Position numbers and translations under genes: made by a program
In this document: in pieces, positions 8,567 through 18,217 of the stretch
Position numbering within the stretch: the stretch's first letter is position 1
Layout of the letters: each line of letters opens with the position of its first letter
Assembly: GCA_964579505.1 (NCBI GenBank)
Contig: CAZOGC010000001.1
Span: forward strand, 124,001-188,000
DNA: 64,000 nt
Origin: JAJYSO01 sp964579505
GTDB taxonomy: Bacteria > Bacteroidota > Bacteroidia > Flavobacteriales > Flavobacteriaceae
Reading direction: 5' to 3'
Notes under the pieces: generated by a model
What the model was told of the DNA's origin: nothing
The model's database searches: none
The model's input: only the letters and a program-made list of their open reading frames with translations

Positions 8567-9844
8567 TTAATAATTGTATTTATCTTTCCAACGTGCTTTT
8601 AAAAATTTGCGAATATTTTGTTCTCGTGCATTTTCTCCCGGTTCAAAAAAAGTAGTGTGTTTAATGTCCTCCGGTAAAAATTCAGCGGCTACAAAATTAT
8701 TTTGGTAGTTATGCGCATATTGGTAGCCTTTGCTGTAGCCTAAGTCTTTCATTAATTTGGTAGGGGCGTTTCGCAAAGACAACGGCACCGATAAATCACC
8801 GGTTTGTTTTACCAGTTTTTGCGCTTCGTTAATGGCTTTATAACTCGCATTACTTTTGGGTGAGGTGGCTAGGTAGATGGTGCATTGACTCAATACTAAT
8901 CGAGCTTCCGGGTACCCAATGGTGGTTACTGCCTGAAAAGTATTATTGGCCATTACCAGGGCGGTAGGGTTGGCCAGTCCAATATCTTCACTAGCCAAGA
9001 TAAGCAGTCTTCGGGCAATAAATTTCACATCCTCACCGCCTTCAATCATCCGCGCTAGCCAATACACGGCGGCATTGGGGTCGCTTCCGCGAATTGATTT
9101 AATAAATGCTGAAATGATATCGTAGTGTTGCTCCCCGGTTTTGTCGTAGCGTACCGTATTTTGCTGTACTTTTTGTTGTACCATTTTATCGGTAATCACT
9201 ACCGATACTGTGTTTTCTGAAGAGACTAAAAGCTCAAAAATATTTAATAATTTTCGAGCATCGCCGCCACTTAGCCGCAGCAATGCATTGGTTTCTTTAA
9301 GTTCAATGTTTTTTTTAGCGAGTTGCTCGTCTTCTTTCATGGCTTTTTTAAGCAGCGCTAATAAATTTTCTTTATCAAAAGGTTCTAAGGTATAAACTTG
9401 ACAGCGTGATAGCAAAGCGGGAATAACCTCAAAACTAGGATTTTCAGTAGTGGCACCAATAAGCGTAATCCATCCTTTTTCTACCGCCCCAAGAAGCGAG
9501 TCTTGTTGCGATTTACTAAACCGGTGAATTTCATCAATAAAGAGAATAGGGTTCTTGGTGGTAAACAGCCCTTCTTGTTTTTTAGCTTTGTCAATAATTT
9601 CACGCACATTTTTTACCCCACTGTTAATGGCGCTTAAAGTGTAAAAAGGCCGTTTCGTTTCTTGCGCAATAATGTTGGCCAATGTTGTTTTTCCAATTCC
9701 CGGAGGGCCCCAAAAAATAAGCGAAGGAATAGTATCGTGCGCTATTTGCATACGCAAAGGCCCGTTTTCTCCTAAAAGATGTGTTTGCCCCATATAACCG
9801 GCTAGGGTAGTGGGGCGCATTCGTTCGGCTAATGGTTTGTTCAT
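8567..9844 (-). CDS. rarA: Replication-associated recombination protein A
   Basis: AAA+ ATPase of the clamp-loader type (MgsA/RarA, Mgs1/WRNIP1 family) that acts at stalled replication forks. 425 residues: Walker A GPPGIGKT at 46-53, Walker B LFIDEIH at 101-107, sensor 1 GATTENPS at 130-137, and the C-terminal tetramerisation domain with RGSDPNAAVYWLARM and ASEDIGLANP. Length and motifs are normal. It stands alone, with the divergent rhomboid gene upstream. Confidence 0.96.
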   Translation of the reverse strand: MNKPLAERMRPTTLAGYMGQTHLLGENGPLRMQIAHDTIPSLIFWGPPGIGKTTLANIIAQETKRPFYTLSAINSGVKNVREIIDKAKKQEGLFTTKNPILFIDEIHRFSKSQQDSLLGAVEKGWITLIGATTENPSFEVIPALLSRCQVYTLEPFDKENLLALLKKAMKEDEQLAKKNIELKETNALLRLSGGDARKLLNIFELLVSSENTVSVVITDKMVQQKVQQNTVRYDKTGEQHYDIISAFIKSIRGSDPNAAVYWLARMIEGGEDVKFIARRLLILASEDIGLANPTALVMANNTFQAVTTIGYPEARLVLSQCTIYLATSPKSNASYKAINEAQKLVKQTGDLSVPLSLRNAPTKLMKDLGYSKGYQYAHNYQNNFVAAEFLPEDIKHTTFFEPGENAREQNIRKFLKARWKDKYNY

Positions 9845-9976
9845 GTTGCAAACTTACGGCTTGCCGATGAAATAATAAATTTTTCTTTTGAGGGTAAAAT
9901 CGAAGCCCGCAGATTTCTGTTAAAGGACGATATGCTTTTCTGTTGATTCGTTATCTTTCCCATTTAAAACTAAAAA

Positions 9977-10738
9977 ATGCCTCGTCAAAAACTAATTTTG
10001 CGCACTTCTACGTTGGCTTATCCGCTATTAATGGTATTGGCTATTTGGGTGGTGTTGTGGGTAGAGTTTACCTATGGCTATAATTTTAATAATTGGGGTA
10101 TTCAACCGCGTACGTTGGTCGGTTTACGCGGAATTATTTTTGCCCCGTTTATCCACGCCGGTATTCCTCATGCGCTTAGTAATTCGCTCCCCTTATTTTT
10201 GTTGGGGGTAGCGTTGTTTTATTTTTATGAGGGCATTGCCGGACGCGTTTTTTTATACGGATTACTGCTTACCGGGTTTTTAACATGGTTGATTGGGCAG
10301 ACAGGCTCTACCCATATTGGGGCTAGTGGAGTGGCCTACGTTTTGTTTAGTTTTTTGTTTTTTAAAGGCCTGTTCTCTCGTAATTATCGGTTGATTGCGT
10401 TGTCTCTTACCGTCGTGTTTATTTATGGGAGCTTGATTTGGGGCATTTTTCCGGGAAAACCTCATATTTCTTGGGAGGGGCATTTATCCGGCTTTTTTAC
10501 GGGTATTTTATTAGCGATTGTTTATAGGCACTATCAAGTTGATGGGGTAGTAGAAAAGCCGACGACGAACTATATTTCTCCGGAAGAAGCTGAATTTTTG
10601 CGCCATTTTGATGAAGATGGAAATTTTATACCGAGTTCTGAACTCGAAAGACGAGAACACAAAGCCGATAAGACGCTAGAGGTGTCGGTAAAATATCAGT
10701 ATTTACCAAATGATAGGAAAAAAGAGGAGGAAAATTGA
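9977..10738 (+). CDS. Rhomboid family intramembrane serine protease
   Basis: 253 residues with about six hydrophobic segments. The catalytic dyad is visible: Ser117 in GASG and His169 in WEGHLSGFFTG. HAGIPHALSN (His60, His65, Asn69) corresponds to the GlpG TM2 His/Asn motif that forms the oxyanion hole. The last 60 residues are a hydrophilic cytoplasmic tail rich in Glu and Lys. Substrates cannot be told from sequence. Confidence 0.93.
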   Translation: MPRQKLILRTSTLAYPLLMVLAIWVVLWVEFTYGYNFNNWGIQPRTLVGLRGIIFAPFIHAGIPHALSNSLPLFLLGVALFYFYEGIAGRVFLYGLLLTGFLTWLIGQTGSTHIGASGVAYVLFSFLFFKGLFSRNYRLIALSLTVVFIYGSLIWGIFPGKPHISWEGHLSGFFTGILLAIVYRHYQVDGVVEKPTTNYISPEEAEFLRHFDEDGNFIPSSELERREHKADKTLEVSVKYQYLPNDRKKEEEN

Positions 10739-10770
10739 ATGAAAACTAATACGGTCTTAAAGTTTATGTT

Positions 10771-10940
10771 GTTCTTTTTTTCATTGCCAAAAAAAGAACC
10801 AAAAAAGTCTAGACTTACTAAAAAAATAGAGAAAATACTACGGAACCATCCACCACTGGATTAAAATAACTTGCCTCCTACCGTCGGCTTCGAGCAGATT
10901 TTAATCCTCAGGCCAACGCTGCTTCCTTGATTTTTACTAT
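10771..10940 (+). repeat. Dispersed structured repeat, copy A
   Basis: This fills most of the 347-base gap between the rhomboid gene and rlmB, where I see no coding sequence. The first 42 bases (10771-10812) are identical to 20398-20439 and contain an 11-bp perfect inverted repeat (10771-10781 with 10789-10799, loop CATTGCC). A second inverted repeat pairs 10858-10867 (GGATTAAAAT) with 10898-10907 (ATTTTAATCC). The loop core CCTCCTACCGTCG and the tail GCTGCTTCC are shared with copy B. Confidence 0.85.
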
Positions 10941-11085
10941 TTTTTTAGATAGGTCGTTGGCAAATCCTCACCACTTTTAATTAGAATAGAGGTGTTTTAC
11001 AATAATATGACTACAGATATTTGTATATCAATTTATTGCATTAGCTGAGTAAGCGTATAACTCTATTAGTTCTAAATGTGCTAAA

Positions 11086-11820
11086 TCAACCCAGCTTTTG
11101 CCGAACGGCTTCATATAAAAATAAAGCACACGCCACCGATACATTTAACGATTCTGTTTTGCCTAAAAGAGGAAGTTTCGCCTTATGGTCACATAATTTC
11201 AGGAGTGAGTTGGCAATTCCTTTTCCCTCGCTGCCCATTATAATGGCAGAAGGTTGTTTAAAATTAACGGCATATACTTGCTCATTTCCTTTTTCGGTAG
11301 CGGCAATACATTGCACATCATAGGTTTTTAAAAAATACAATGCATCTTTCAAATGGTCTACCTTGCAGATGGGAATATTGAAAATAGCGCCGGCTGAGGT
11401 TTTTACGACTTGCTCATTTAGAGCAGCACTGCCTTGTTTGGGTATAATAACACCTTGCGCGCCTGCGCACTCTGCAGAACGAATAATAGCCCCGAAGTTG
11501 TGTACATCGGTAACTTGATCGCAGAGCAGAAAAAGCGGGTTGTCGGTAGTTTTAAAAGCCTTTTCTACCATTTCTTTTAAAACCCAAGTGGTTATGGGCG
11601 CTATGGTAGCCACTACTCCTTGGTGATTACCGGTAGTAAGCTTGTTTAGTTTTTGTACCGGTACCCAAGAAAGTGCAATTCTCTTTTTTTTGGCTTCGTT
11701 GGCCAAAGCGAGTAGCCCGGGATTATCGGTGCCTTTTAATATAAAAATCTTATCGATTTCTTGCTCGGTTTTTAGGGCTTCTTCTAGGCTGTGAATGCCG
11801 TATATGCGGTTGTTTTTCAT
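11086..11820 (-). CDS. rlmB: TrmH/SpoU-family 23S rRNA 2'-O-methyltransferase (RlmB-like)
   Basis: SPOUT-class enzyme predicted to methylate the ribose of G2251 in 23S rRNA using SAM. 244 residues: N-terminal substrate-binding domain (YGIHSLEEAL, then NHQGVVA), then the SPOUT domain with DQVTDVHNFGAIIRSAE, the knot motif IIMGSEGKGI and the C-terminal SLNVSVACALFLYEA. The RlmB assignment rests on the N-terminal domain and length; another TrmH-family target is possible. Confidence 0.9.
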   Translation of the reverse strand: MKNNRIYGIHSLEEALKTEQEIDKIFILKGTDNPGLLALANEAKKKRIALSWVPVQKLNKLTTGNHQGVVATIAPITTWVLKEMVEKAFKTTDNPLFLLCDQVTDVHNFGAIIRSAECAGAQGVIIPKQGSAALNEQVVKTSAGAIFNIPICKVDHLKDALYFLKTYDVQCIAATEKGNEQVYAVNFKQPSAIIMGSEGKGIANSLLKLCDHKAKLPLLGKTESLNVSVACALFLYEAVRQKLG

Positions 11821-11835
11821 GGGGGCTAAGATAGA

Positions 11836-11866
11836 TAAAAAAATCTCGCCGGTTAAGGCGAGATTT
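11836..11866 (-). terminator. Terminator of the susCD operon
   Basis: On the minus strand, a 9-bp perfect stem AATCTCGCC/GGCGAGATT with a 6-base loop is followed by T7. It lies 25 bases after the last lipoprotein gene and just before the rlmB start. Confidence 0.9.
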
Positions 11867-11890
11867 TATAGGTTTAGCTGTTAACTAATT

Positions 11891-12742
11891 TTATTGTCCT
11901 GCTAAGACCACATGAACCGTAAACGGGCTTGTAAACAAGACTTGATTTAAGGTTAAATCAAAGGTGTCGCTACAAGGGTCATAGGTTCCGGTTCCACCGG
12001 GGCCATAGGGGGCTGATCCTGTTACCGTAACCTCTAGGGTATGCGGATCTAGCTTAATGATACCCGGGTAAGGGTAACCAGATACACCCGCTAAAACGGC
12101 TACTGTGTTAGAAGCCCAGATATTAGTTACGCTATATGTAAAAGGGTCTCCGGTAGGCGTTAAGGTTACTTGATCAGAAGCAAACGCAGAGGCGGGAGCA
12201 CCCAAGTCAGGGATATCTGTTTGAGATTGATACGTAGTTCCTATAACCAGTGGGCATTCAGGATACTTTAACTCTACTGTTGTAGTACCCGGCCAAACAT
12301 CTTCTTTGGGGGCTACACCATCTCGGTTTGTAGAGGTCAACACGATTTTAAAATCGGTTTGTTGCCCGTTTAAAAGAACGGTATCTAACATGGCCGGATC
12401 TACTTTTAAGTTTAAGGTACCGTTTAATTGTCCGCCCGGAATAGTCATTTTGCCGGTAGCGTTGGTTATAATGGTATTGATATCGGGGCCGTTAACGGTC
12501 ACTAATTTGTAGTCTACCGTTAAAGGGCGTTCGTTGATAGCAGCACTGGTACTAATGACAAAATTTAACTCTGTCGTGTTTCCGTCTATAGTAGGTACTG
12601 GAGATGCATCTTTATTAAAGTAAACATGTCCGGTACGCGGCGCTGCCTCAAATTTTCCATGATTAGGGTCGTTCATGGTGCAAGAAACCATCAGGAAACT
12701 TACCACCACTAACCCGAGTATATGTGAGAATATTTTCTTCAT
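11891..12742 (-). CDS. SusCD-associated lipoprotein 2
   Basis: 283-residue lipoprotein; signal peptide with lipobox Cys21 (FLMVSC-TMN). The N-terminal half (FVISTSAAINERPLTVDYKL..., MTIPGGQLNGTLNLKV) looks like the DUF1735/Calx-beta type beta-sandwich found in proteins downstream of SusCD. The C-terminal half begins with a Cys (YPECPL) and has a second Cys late (YDPCSDTFDLTL). It is the last gene of the operon, 12 bases after its paralogue-like neighbour. It probably sits on the cell surface and helps capture the SusCD substrate. No enzymatic motif is seen. Confidence 0.75.
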   Translation of the reverse strand: MKKIFSHILGLVVVSFLMVSCTMNDPNHGKFEAAPRTGHVYFNKDASPVPTIDGNTTELNFVISTSAAINERPLTVDYKLVTVNGPDINTIITNATGKMTIPGGQLNGTLNLKVDPAMLDTVLLNGQQTDFKIVLTSTNRDGVAPKEDVWPGTTTVELKYPECPLVIGTTYQSQTDIPDLGAPASAFASDQVTLTPTGDPFTYSVTNIWASNTVAVLAGVSGYPYPGIIKLDPHTLEVTVTGSAPYGPGGTGTYDPCSDTFDLTLNQVLFTSPFTVHVVLAGQ

Positions 12743-12754
12743 TTTAATTCGGTT

Positions 12755-13612
12755 TTAGTTTACTTTGGTTAATTTAAAAGACGCGAGTGTTCCGGCAGCT
12801 TCACAGTCTCCGGTAAGGTCTTCTGTATAGGTAATGATATACGAGGTTTGTATATTGGTCAAGTCATAAGTTGATTGATCTGCCGGGGCCGCAGGGCCAT
12901 AGTATAAGGCGTCAGTACAATACACATAGGTATAGACTTGGTTGAGAACAAATTTGTTACAGTTTAAACTAATTGTAACGGGATAGGTGGCCGTCCCCAA
13001 ACCGTCGAAGACATCTATATTAAAGACACGGTCGGTAGGATTTTCTCCTACGGTTATATTGACCACTCCTTCTTTAAAGTTGTTGTATGAGCTTCCTCCT
13101 ACACTTTGTGTTACATTCGTCAATTTCCATTTTCCTACCAAGAAGGTTTCCGGAACCGGGCATACCACTTGTTGGGTAATTTCTGTTAAATCATCTTCTG
13201 TCACCACTTTATTAGCATCGCCATCAGGGTCTTCTAATTTAAGAGCAATGAGTTCATTCACCCCAACGGTCAGTCCATTGTCAACGCCCTCTATAGTGGC
13301 GGTGCCAATGTATTTTCCGGCCGGAATGGTGATTGTACTCGGTACGGTATACGTACTTGGATCGGCGGTAGTTAAAGAGTCTATTACTTCAATGTTAAAA
13401 GTGCGATCTTCATTTTTTACCGTACTGGCTGTTACCGAAATTTCGACCGATCCCGTAGCTCCTATAGATACAGGAAGCGCATAGGTAGTAGAGCCAAATT
13501 GTAGCAATGTTTGCTGAGCAGTTTTACCGTTATAGATGCTGTGATCAGCCTCTGAACACGAAGCCATAACGGCAATCAGCCCGATAAGCATTATTTTAAG
13601 TGTTAATTTCAT
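12755..13612 (-). CDS. SusCD-associated lipoprotein 1
   Basis: 285-residue lipoprotein; lipobox Cys19 (IAVMASC-SEA). It has the same two-part plan as its downstream neighbour: an N-terminal beta-sandwich (VEISVTASTVKNEDRTFNIEV, STITIPAGKYIGTATIEG, a Calx-beta/DUF4843-like pattern) and a C-terminal domain starting VVCPVPETFLVGKWKLTNV, which has a lipocalin-like GKWKL start. Several paired Cys occur in the second half. It begins 21 bases after susD and is clearly in the same operon. The ligand is unknown. Confidence 0.75.
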   Translation of the reverse strand: MKLTLKIMLIGLIAVMASCSEADHSIYNGKTAQQTLLQFGSTTYALPVSIGATGSVEISVTASTVKNEDRTFNIEVIDSLTTADPSTYTVPSTITIPAGKYIGTATIEGVDNGLTVGVNELIALKLEDPDGDANKVVTEDDLTEITQQVVCPVPETFLVGKWKLTNVTQSVGGSSYNNFKEGVVNITVGENPTDRVFNIDVFDGLGTATYPVTISLNCNKFVLNQVYTYVYCTDALYYGPAAPADQSTYDLTNIQTSYIITYTEDLTGDCEAAGTLASFKLTKVN

Positions 13613-13633
13613 AACGTTTATATTTTAATATTA

Positions 13634-15100
13634 TTAATAACCCGGATTTTGTGTAATCACACTGTTAGCTCGTATCTCAGTATTCGGTATTGGGAATATC
13701 CAACGGTGATCTTGTTTTGGTAAATCACATTGTGCTACGCCGAAACTAGCGCAATCAACCGCTAAGCGTGTTACTCCTTGGTTGGTTACGTCGCGGAAGC
13801 GTTTAAGGTCTAAATATCGGTGTCCTTCATAAGCTAACTCTAAACGGCGTTGTTTTAAGATACCGAGTAAAGCTTCATGTTTGCTGTTGTGAAAGTTAAC
13901 CACCGGGGTATTGGCGGTAAACCGATTGTCTAACAAATATTGAATATCGTCTTGTGCATCAGCTACATTACCCATACGAGCTTCGGCCTCCGCTTTGATT
14001 AACAACATCTCGGCGCTTCTAAAGATTTTTAAGTCATTGGTATGAAAACCATCTCCTGAACCGGGATATTTTCCGACAAGAAGAATATTATCGGGGTTGT
14101 CTTTGCTGATATAAACAGAACCATCATTTACTCCGTTATCCATATGATCTCTTGGCAAAACGACTACTTTAATGCGTACGTCGTTGCTGTCTAATTGATC
14201 AAAGAGCTCATTTGATACTTGAATGTAAGGAGAAGAATCATCTCGGCCTACCGCATTAAAGTAGAATTGACCGGCAATACCGGCATCGCCGTCTACATAG
14301 TTCTTTTTCCATATAATACCGGCGTTGTTGAGGTCTTTAAAAACGGCCGGGTATTGGGTGGTGTCTGCCAAAGGGTACTTATCAAGTAGGTCTTTAGTGG
14401 TAGTAATGGCCCCCGCGTAGTCTTGTTTATACAATTGTATTCTAGCCCGCAAGGCTTCCATTACATCTGCATTAAGATAAGTAACCCCTTCGTCGAAACT
14501 TCCAAACAAGGTTTCGGCTTTGTCAATTTGTTGTTTTAAGAAGGCATACACTTCTCCTACCGTGTTACGAGCAGGTTGATAACTGATATCGGTACGTACG
14601 GTATCAGAAATAGGGATGGCCAACGCGTTCATATCGGTATAGCTTTCTGCATAATACTGAAACAAGTCGAAATGCGCAATAGCGCGTAGTCCAATAAGTT
14701 GTGCGGCTATATGTTTAGCCTCTGCACTGTTGAGGTGCAAATTATTTAAAGCTTCTAGTACTCGATTACACTGATCAATCACGGTATAGCGATTGCCCCA
14801 TATTCCTTCAGCGTAGCCGCTAGTAGGGGTAAGGTTATAGGCGTATGTAGACCGACCTTGACCGCCACTGTTGATTCCCATAACGATATTATCTGTAAAC
14901 CGGGCATTAAAGGATATGGTGTTGAAGGCTGAATAGTATTGATAAGCTCCGTTAAGCCCCTTTTGAATGTCGCCTATATTTTCAAAGGTGACATCAGCAG
15001 TCAACTCTCCCTTTTGGTCAATGTGAAGGGCATCTTCGCACGATGTAGCAAAGACCCCCACCAACAATAATAAGATTATAAATTTTATTTGCGTTTTCAT
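13634..15100 (-). CDS. SusD/RagB family outer-membrane lipoprotein
   Basis: 488 residues. Signal peptide with lipobox Cys21 (VFATSC-EDA). TPR-rich SusD fold: LNGAYQYYS near the N-terminus, GLRAIAHFDLFQYYAESY in the middle, and the C-terminal family signature LKQRRLELAYEGHRYLDLKRF. It is the extracellular lid of the SusC transporter and binds the incoming substrate. Ten bases separate it from susC. The acidic residues straight after the Cys fit surface export. The substrate cannot be predicted. Confidence 0.95.
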   Translation of the reverse strand: MKTQIKFIILLLLVGVFATSCEDALHIDQKGELTADVTFENIGDIQKGLNGAYQYYSAFNTISFNARFTDNIVMGINSGGQGRSTYAYNLTPTSGYAEGIWGNRYTVIDQCNRVLEALNNLHLNSAEAKHIAAQLIGLRAIAHFDLFQYYAESYTDMNALAIPISDTVRTDISYQPARNTVGEVYAFLKQQIDKAETLFGSFDEGVTYLNADVMEALRARIQLYKQDYAGAITTTKDLLDKYPLADTTQYPAVFKDLNNAGIIWKKNYVDGDAGIAGQFYFNAVGRDDSSPYIQVSNELFDQLDSNDVRIKVVVLPRDHMDNGVNDGSVYISKDNPDNILLVGKYPGSGDGFHTNDLKIFRSAEMLLIKAEAEARMGNVADAQDDIQYLLDNRFTANTPVVNFHNSKHEALLGILKQRRLELAYEGHRYLDLKRFRDVTNQGVTRLAVDCASFGVAQCDLPKQDHRWIFPIPNTEIRANSVITQNPGY

Positions 15101-15110
15101 AGATTATTTT

Positions 15111-18100
15111 TTAGAAAGAAATGTTTAACCCTACTGTATAAACCTTAGAACTCGGATAGCGTGAACGGGTATTACCTCCGTATCCACTTTCAGGGTCAAA
15201 ATTTTCGTAATTGGTAAAAGTCAGTAAGTTTTCGCCTTCTACATAAATTTTGATTGAGCTAAAAGGTGTGTTTTTTAACTGGTCTTTGTTAAGGGTATAG
15301 CCAAAGATTATGCTTCGTAAACGAAGGTAAGAGGCGTCTTGTAAAAAACGATCAGAAACATTTCCTTGTCGGTTTACATCATCAGGGCCATGTATATCGG
15401 GGGTTTCGGTAATGTCTCCCGGTTTTCTCCAGCCGTCTAACAACCTAGCTGCTCCGTTACCAAATCCGGTAATATTTGCCAAGTTGGTCAAATCTGATAA
15501 GTCAAAGTTGTTAATGTTGTAGTGCGCAAAGAATACCCAGTTTTGGGTAAGTGAGAAACCTTTGTATTTAATGTAGGCCCCAAACCCTCCTTGAATTTCA
15601 GGAATAGCAAATTGATTGGTAAATCTACGATCCGCTTCTCGAAGATTTTCCGTTAAGTTTCCGTTTTTATCACGGTATAAAGAATGTCCGTTTGAAGGGT
15701 TTACCCCTACAAAATCTACCGTGTAGAACTGGCCCAATGATTTTCCTTCTTGGTAAGAGAACATGCCTCTATCTAAGAACCCGTTTTCATCAGCACCGGC
15801 TAGCTTAATAAACTCGTTGTGGTTATAAGAAGCATTACCGGAGAGTTGAACTAACCAATCTTGGTTTCTAAAGATATTGTAGCGCAGACTAACTTCCACC
15901 CCTTCGTTTTTCATAGAGCCTATGTTAGCATTTACACTAGTTCTTCCAAAAATAGGGGAGATGTACTTGCTTTGAAACAGGTTATCTGTCTCTTTGCGGT
16001 AAACGGCCAGGTTACCTTGTAGTTTGTTTTTCCACAAGGCAAAATCTAGTCCAATCTCAAAAGATTTAGATTTTTCCCATTCCAACTCGGTGTTGGCAAG
16101 GTTACCCGGGTAATAGGCCGGGGCGCCTTGATAACCGGTTCCGGCAGCATAGGTGTTTTTAAATAAATCGATACCGCCAAAGAAGCCTCCGGTAATAAAT
16201 TGGTTACCGGCCACCCCATAATCTGCATACAGTTTTAAGAGGTTGAAGGCCGTGTTGTCCATAAACTTCTCTTGGTCAATATTCCAACGACCGGCTACCG
16301 ACCAAAAGGTTCCCCATTGGTTGTCATCGGTAAAGCGGAAAGAAGCATCACGACGAATGGTACCGGTAAATCCGAGACGACCATCATAATCGTAATCTGC
16401 GGTGGCAAAATAAGAGAACATACCACTGGTTATGTTGGTTAGGTCTAAATCGGTGTCTGCATTGTATATCAATGCAGGGGCTGCGGCTCCCGGAAGCTGC
16501 TCACGTGTATGCAGTTGAAAAGCAGCGTCAGAGCCTATTAATTTAGGGTCTAAACCACGGGTAGAAAAACCTAAACCGTTGTAATGGTTTTTATGATACT
16601 CCGTATATAAGTTGATGTCTATACTGTGTTTGCCAAAGGTGTTGGCATATTCTAAGTTGGTTTGGGTAGTAAACCGGGCTCTTCTATTCCAGCTATCACT
16701 CTCTATACCACCATATTGGGCGTTGAAATCCACTTGGTAAGGTCCTAATAATGAACGTGGATCCGTAAGAGAGTGTTCTTTAAAAGAGGTGTAGTTTACA
16801 CTAAAACTAGCTGCTGCGGTAAAGTGATTCCAAAAATTCCAATCCGCATGCAATCTTCCTAATAAGTGAAGTTGATCTTCTATACGTCTGTTATAGCGAA
16901 GGGAGTTTAATAATACATAAGGTCCGTCTAGGGGGCCAAAAGTAGAACTAGTAAGTCCTCCATCTGTAGTTACGGAGCCATCAGGGTTATAAGGTGTTTT
17001 GTTGGGTAGTCCTTCCATTCCCTGCATAAAAGGGTTAAAATATACAGAACTAGACCCCGCGCCGTTTAAGTAATCAGACTTAGAATAGCTAATGGCAACA
17101 TTGGTACTCATATGAAACTTGTCGTTAGCGCTTTTCATATTTAATTTGTTGCGGAAACCAAAACGCTGTAGTTTAGAATCTTTAATAGTTCCTTCTTGGC
17201 TTAGGTAGTTTATGGCCGTATAGGTTTTAATGTTTTTACTACCTGAACTAATACTCAAATTTTGTCGGTTATAGGCCGCTGTACGGTAAAAATAGTCTAA
17301 CCAGTAGGTGTTGTTGGTTTTTGCTATTTCTGCAATTTGCTCGTCTGTCATGTTGGCACTTATGGCTCCGGAAATATTAAAATCTCTAAGGTAAGTTAAT
17401 CGCTCTTTAGTGTTCATTAACTCTATATTAAGCGGCATCAATTTAGCAAATCCATACTGTGATTGGTAGTTGATCTGCATTTTTTGGTCGTATTTACCAC
17501 TTTTTGTGGTTATTACAATTACCCCATTAGCCCCACGGTTTCCATAAATAGCAGTAGCGCTAGGTCCTTTTAATACCGTAGCACTAGCAACGTCATTCGG
17601 GTTTAGGTTAACGAAGTTACCTTCCGGAACAGCTACCCCGTCTATAATATACAAGGGGTTTGTCTTTCCGTTAATAGAACCAAGTCCCCGAATAATAATG
17701 GTACCGGAAGTACCCGGTTGCCCGGTGTTGGTACCAATGTTTAGCCCGGCTACCTTTCCTTGTAAAGCCATTAAGGCAGAAGATTGCGGTCGGTCTTGAA
17801 TTTCTTCAGCCGTAACGGTTGTTACTGCCGTCGCACTTTTTCGCTTGGTGGTCGTTTTATAACCGGTACTTACGGTAACGGTTTCTAAAACTGTACCTTC
17901 TTCCAAGGTTACGTTAATAACGTTTTCGGCACCTACCACTTTGGTAACGGTGCGAAATCCCACAAAGGTAAATTTTAGGGTTTGCCCCTGTTGTACCGTC
18001 AAACTGTATTTCCCATCCATATCAGTTTGGGTTCCGGTATCTGTTCCAACAACAGTAACGTTAACGCCGGGTAGGGGAAGCCCCCCATTGTCAACAACTG

Positions 18101-18188
18101 TTCCGGATACTTGTTTCTGTTGTGCAAACGATATTTGCACGACTAACGCTAGCAACAGCGTCAGTAATCCACTGAATTTTGTTTTCAT
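15111..18188 (-). CDS. SusC/RagA family TonB-dependent outer-membrane transporter
   Basis: 1025 residues. A signal peptide ends near FAQQK. A carboxypeptidase-regulatory-like domain follows (about 26-105, VSGTVVDNGGLPLPGVNV), then the SusC-type plug (about 120-235) with LQGKVAGLNIGTNTGQPG, IRGLGSINGKTNPLYIIDG and GNRGANGVIVITTKSG. The rest is the 22-strand barrel, ending in VYTVGLNISF. It imports a SusD-bound nutrient with energy from TonB. No hydrolase, sigma/anti-sigma pair or hybrid two-component regulator is nearby, so neither the substrate nor the regulation can be read from context. Confidence 0.96.
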   Translation of the reverse strand: MKTKFSGLLTLLLALVVQISFAQQKQVSGTVVDNGGLPLPGVNVTVVGTDTGTQTDMDGKYSLTVQQGQTLKFTFVGFRTVTKVVGAENVINVTLEEGTVLETVTVSTGYKTTTKRKSATAVTTVTAEEIQDRPQSSALMALQGKVAGLNIGTNTGQPGTSGTIIIRGLGSINGKTNPLYIIDGVAVPEGNFVNLNPNDVASATVLKGPSATAIYGNRGANGVIVITTKSGKYDQKMQINYQSQYGFAKLMPLNIELMNTKERLTYLRDFNISGAISANMTDEQIAEIAKTNNTYWLDYFYRTAAYNRQNLSISSGSKNIKTYTAINYLSQEGTIKDSKLQRFGFRNKLNMKSANDKFHMSTNVAISYSKSDYLNGAGSSSVYFNPFMQGMEGLPNKTPYNPDGSVTTDGGLTSSTFGPLDGPYVLLNSLRYNRRIEDQLHLLGRLHADWNFWNHFTAAASFSVNYTSFKEHSLTDPRSLLGPYQVDFNAQYGGIESDSWNRRARFTTQTNLEYANTFGKHSIDINLYTEYHKNHYNGLGFSTRGLDPKLIGSDAAFQLHTREQLPGAAAPALIYNADTDLDLTNITSGMFSYFATADYDYDGRLGFTGTIRRDASFRFTDDNQWGTFWSVAGRWNIDQEKFMDNTAFNLLKLYADYGVAGNQFITGGFFGGIDLFKNTYAAGTGYQGAPAYYPGNLANTELEWEKSKSFEIGLDFALWKNKLQGNLAVYRKETDNLFQSKYISPIFGRTSVNANIGSMKNEGVEVSLRYNIFRNQDWLVQLSGNASYNHNEFIKLAGADENGFLDRGMFSYQEGKSLGQFYTVDFVGVNPSNGHSLYRDKNGNLTENLREADRRFTNQFAIPEIQGGFGAYIKYKGFSLTQNWVFFAHYNINNFDLSDLTNLANITGFGNGAARLLDGWRKPGDITETPDIHGPDDVNRQGNVSDRFLQDASYLRLRSIIFGYTLNKDQLKNTPFSSIKIYVEGENLLTFTNYENFDPESGYGGNTRSRYPSSKVYTVGLNISF

Positions 18189-18217
18189 GTTTACGTTTTA
18201 TTTGAATTAGCCAGCGT

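Noticed and set aside
10739..11085. Insertion sequence remnant between the rhomboid gene and rlmB
   Set aside because: No transposase fragment or target-site duplication is visible; the element is better described as a structured dispersed repeat.
12987..13484. 165-codon open frame on the plus strand
   Set aside because: It lies antisense inside a lipoprotein gene with a clear signal peptide and operon context; its own translation is Ser/Thr/Val-rich without any motif.
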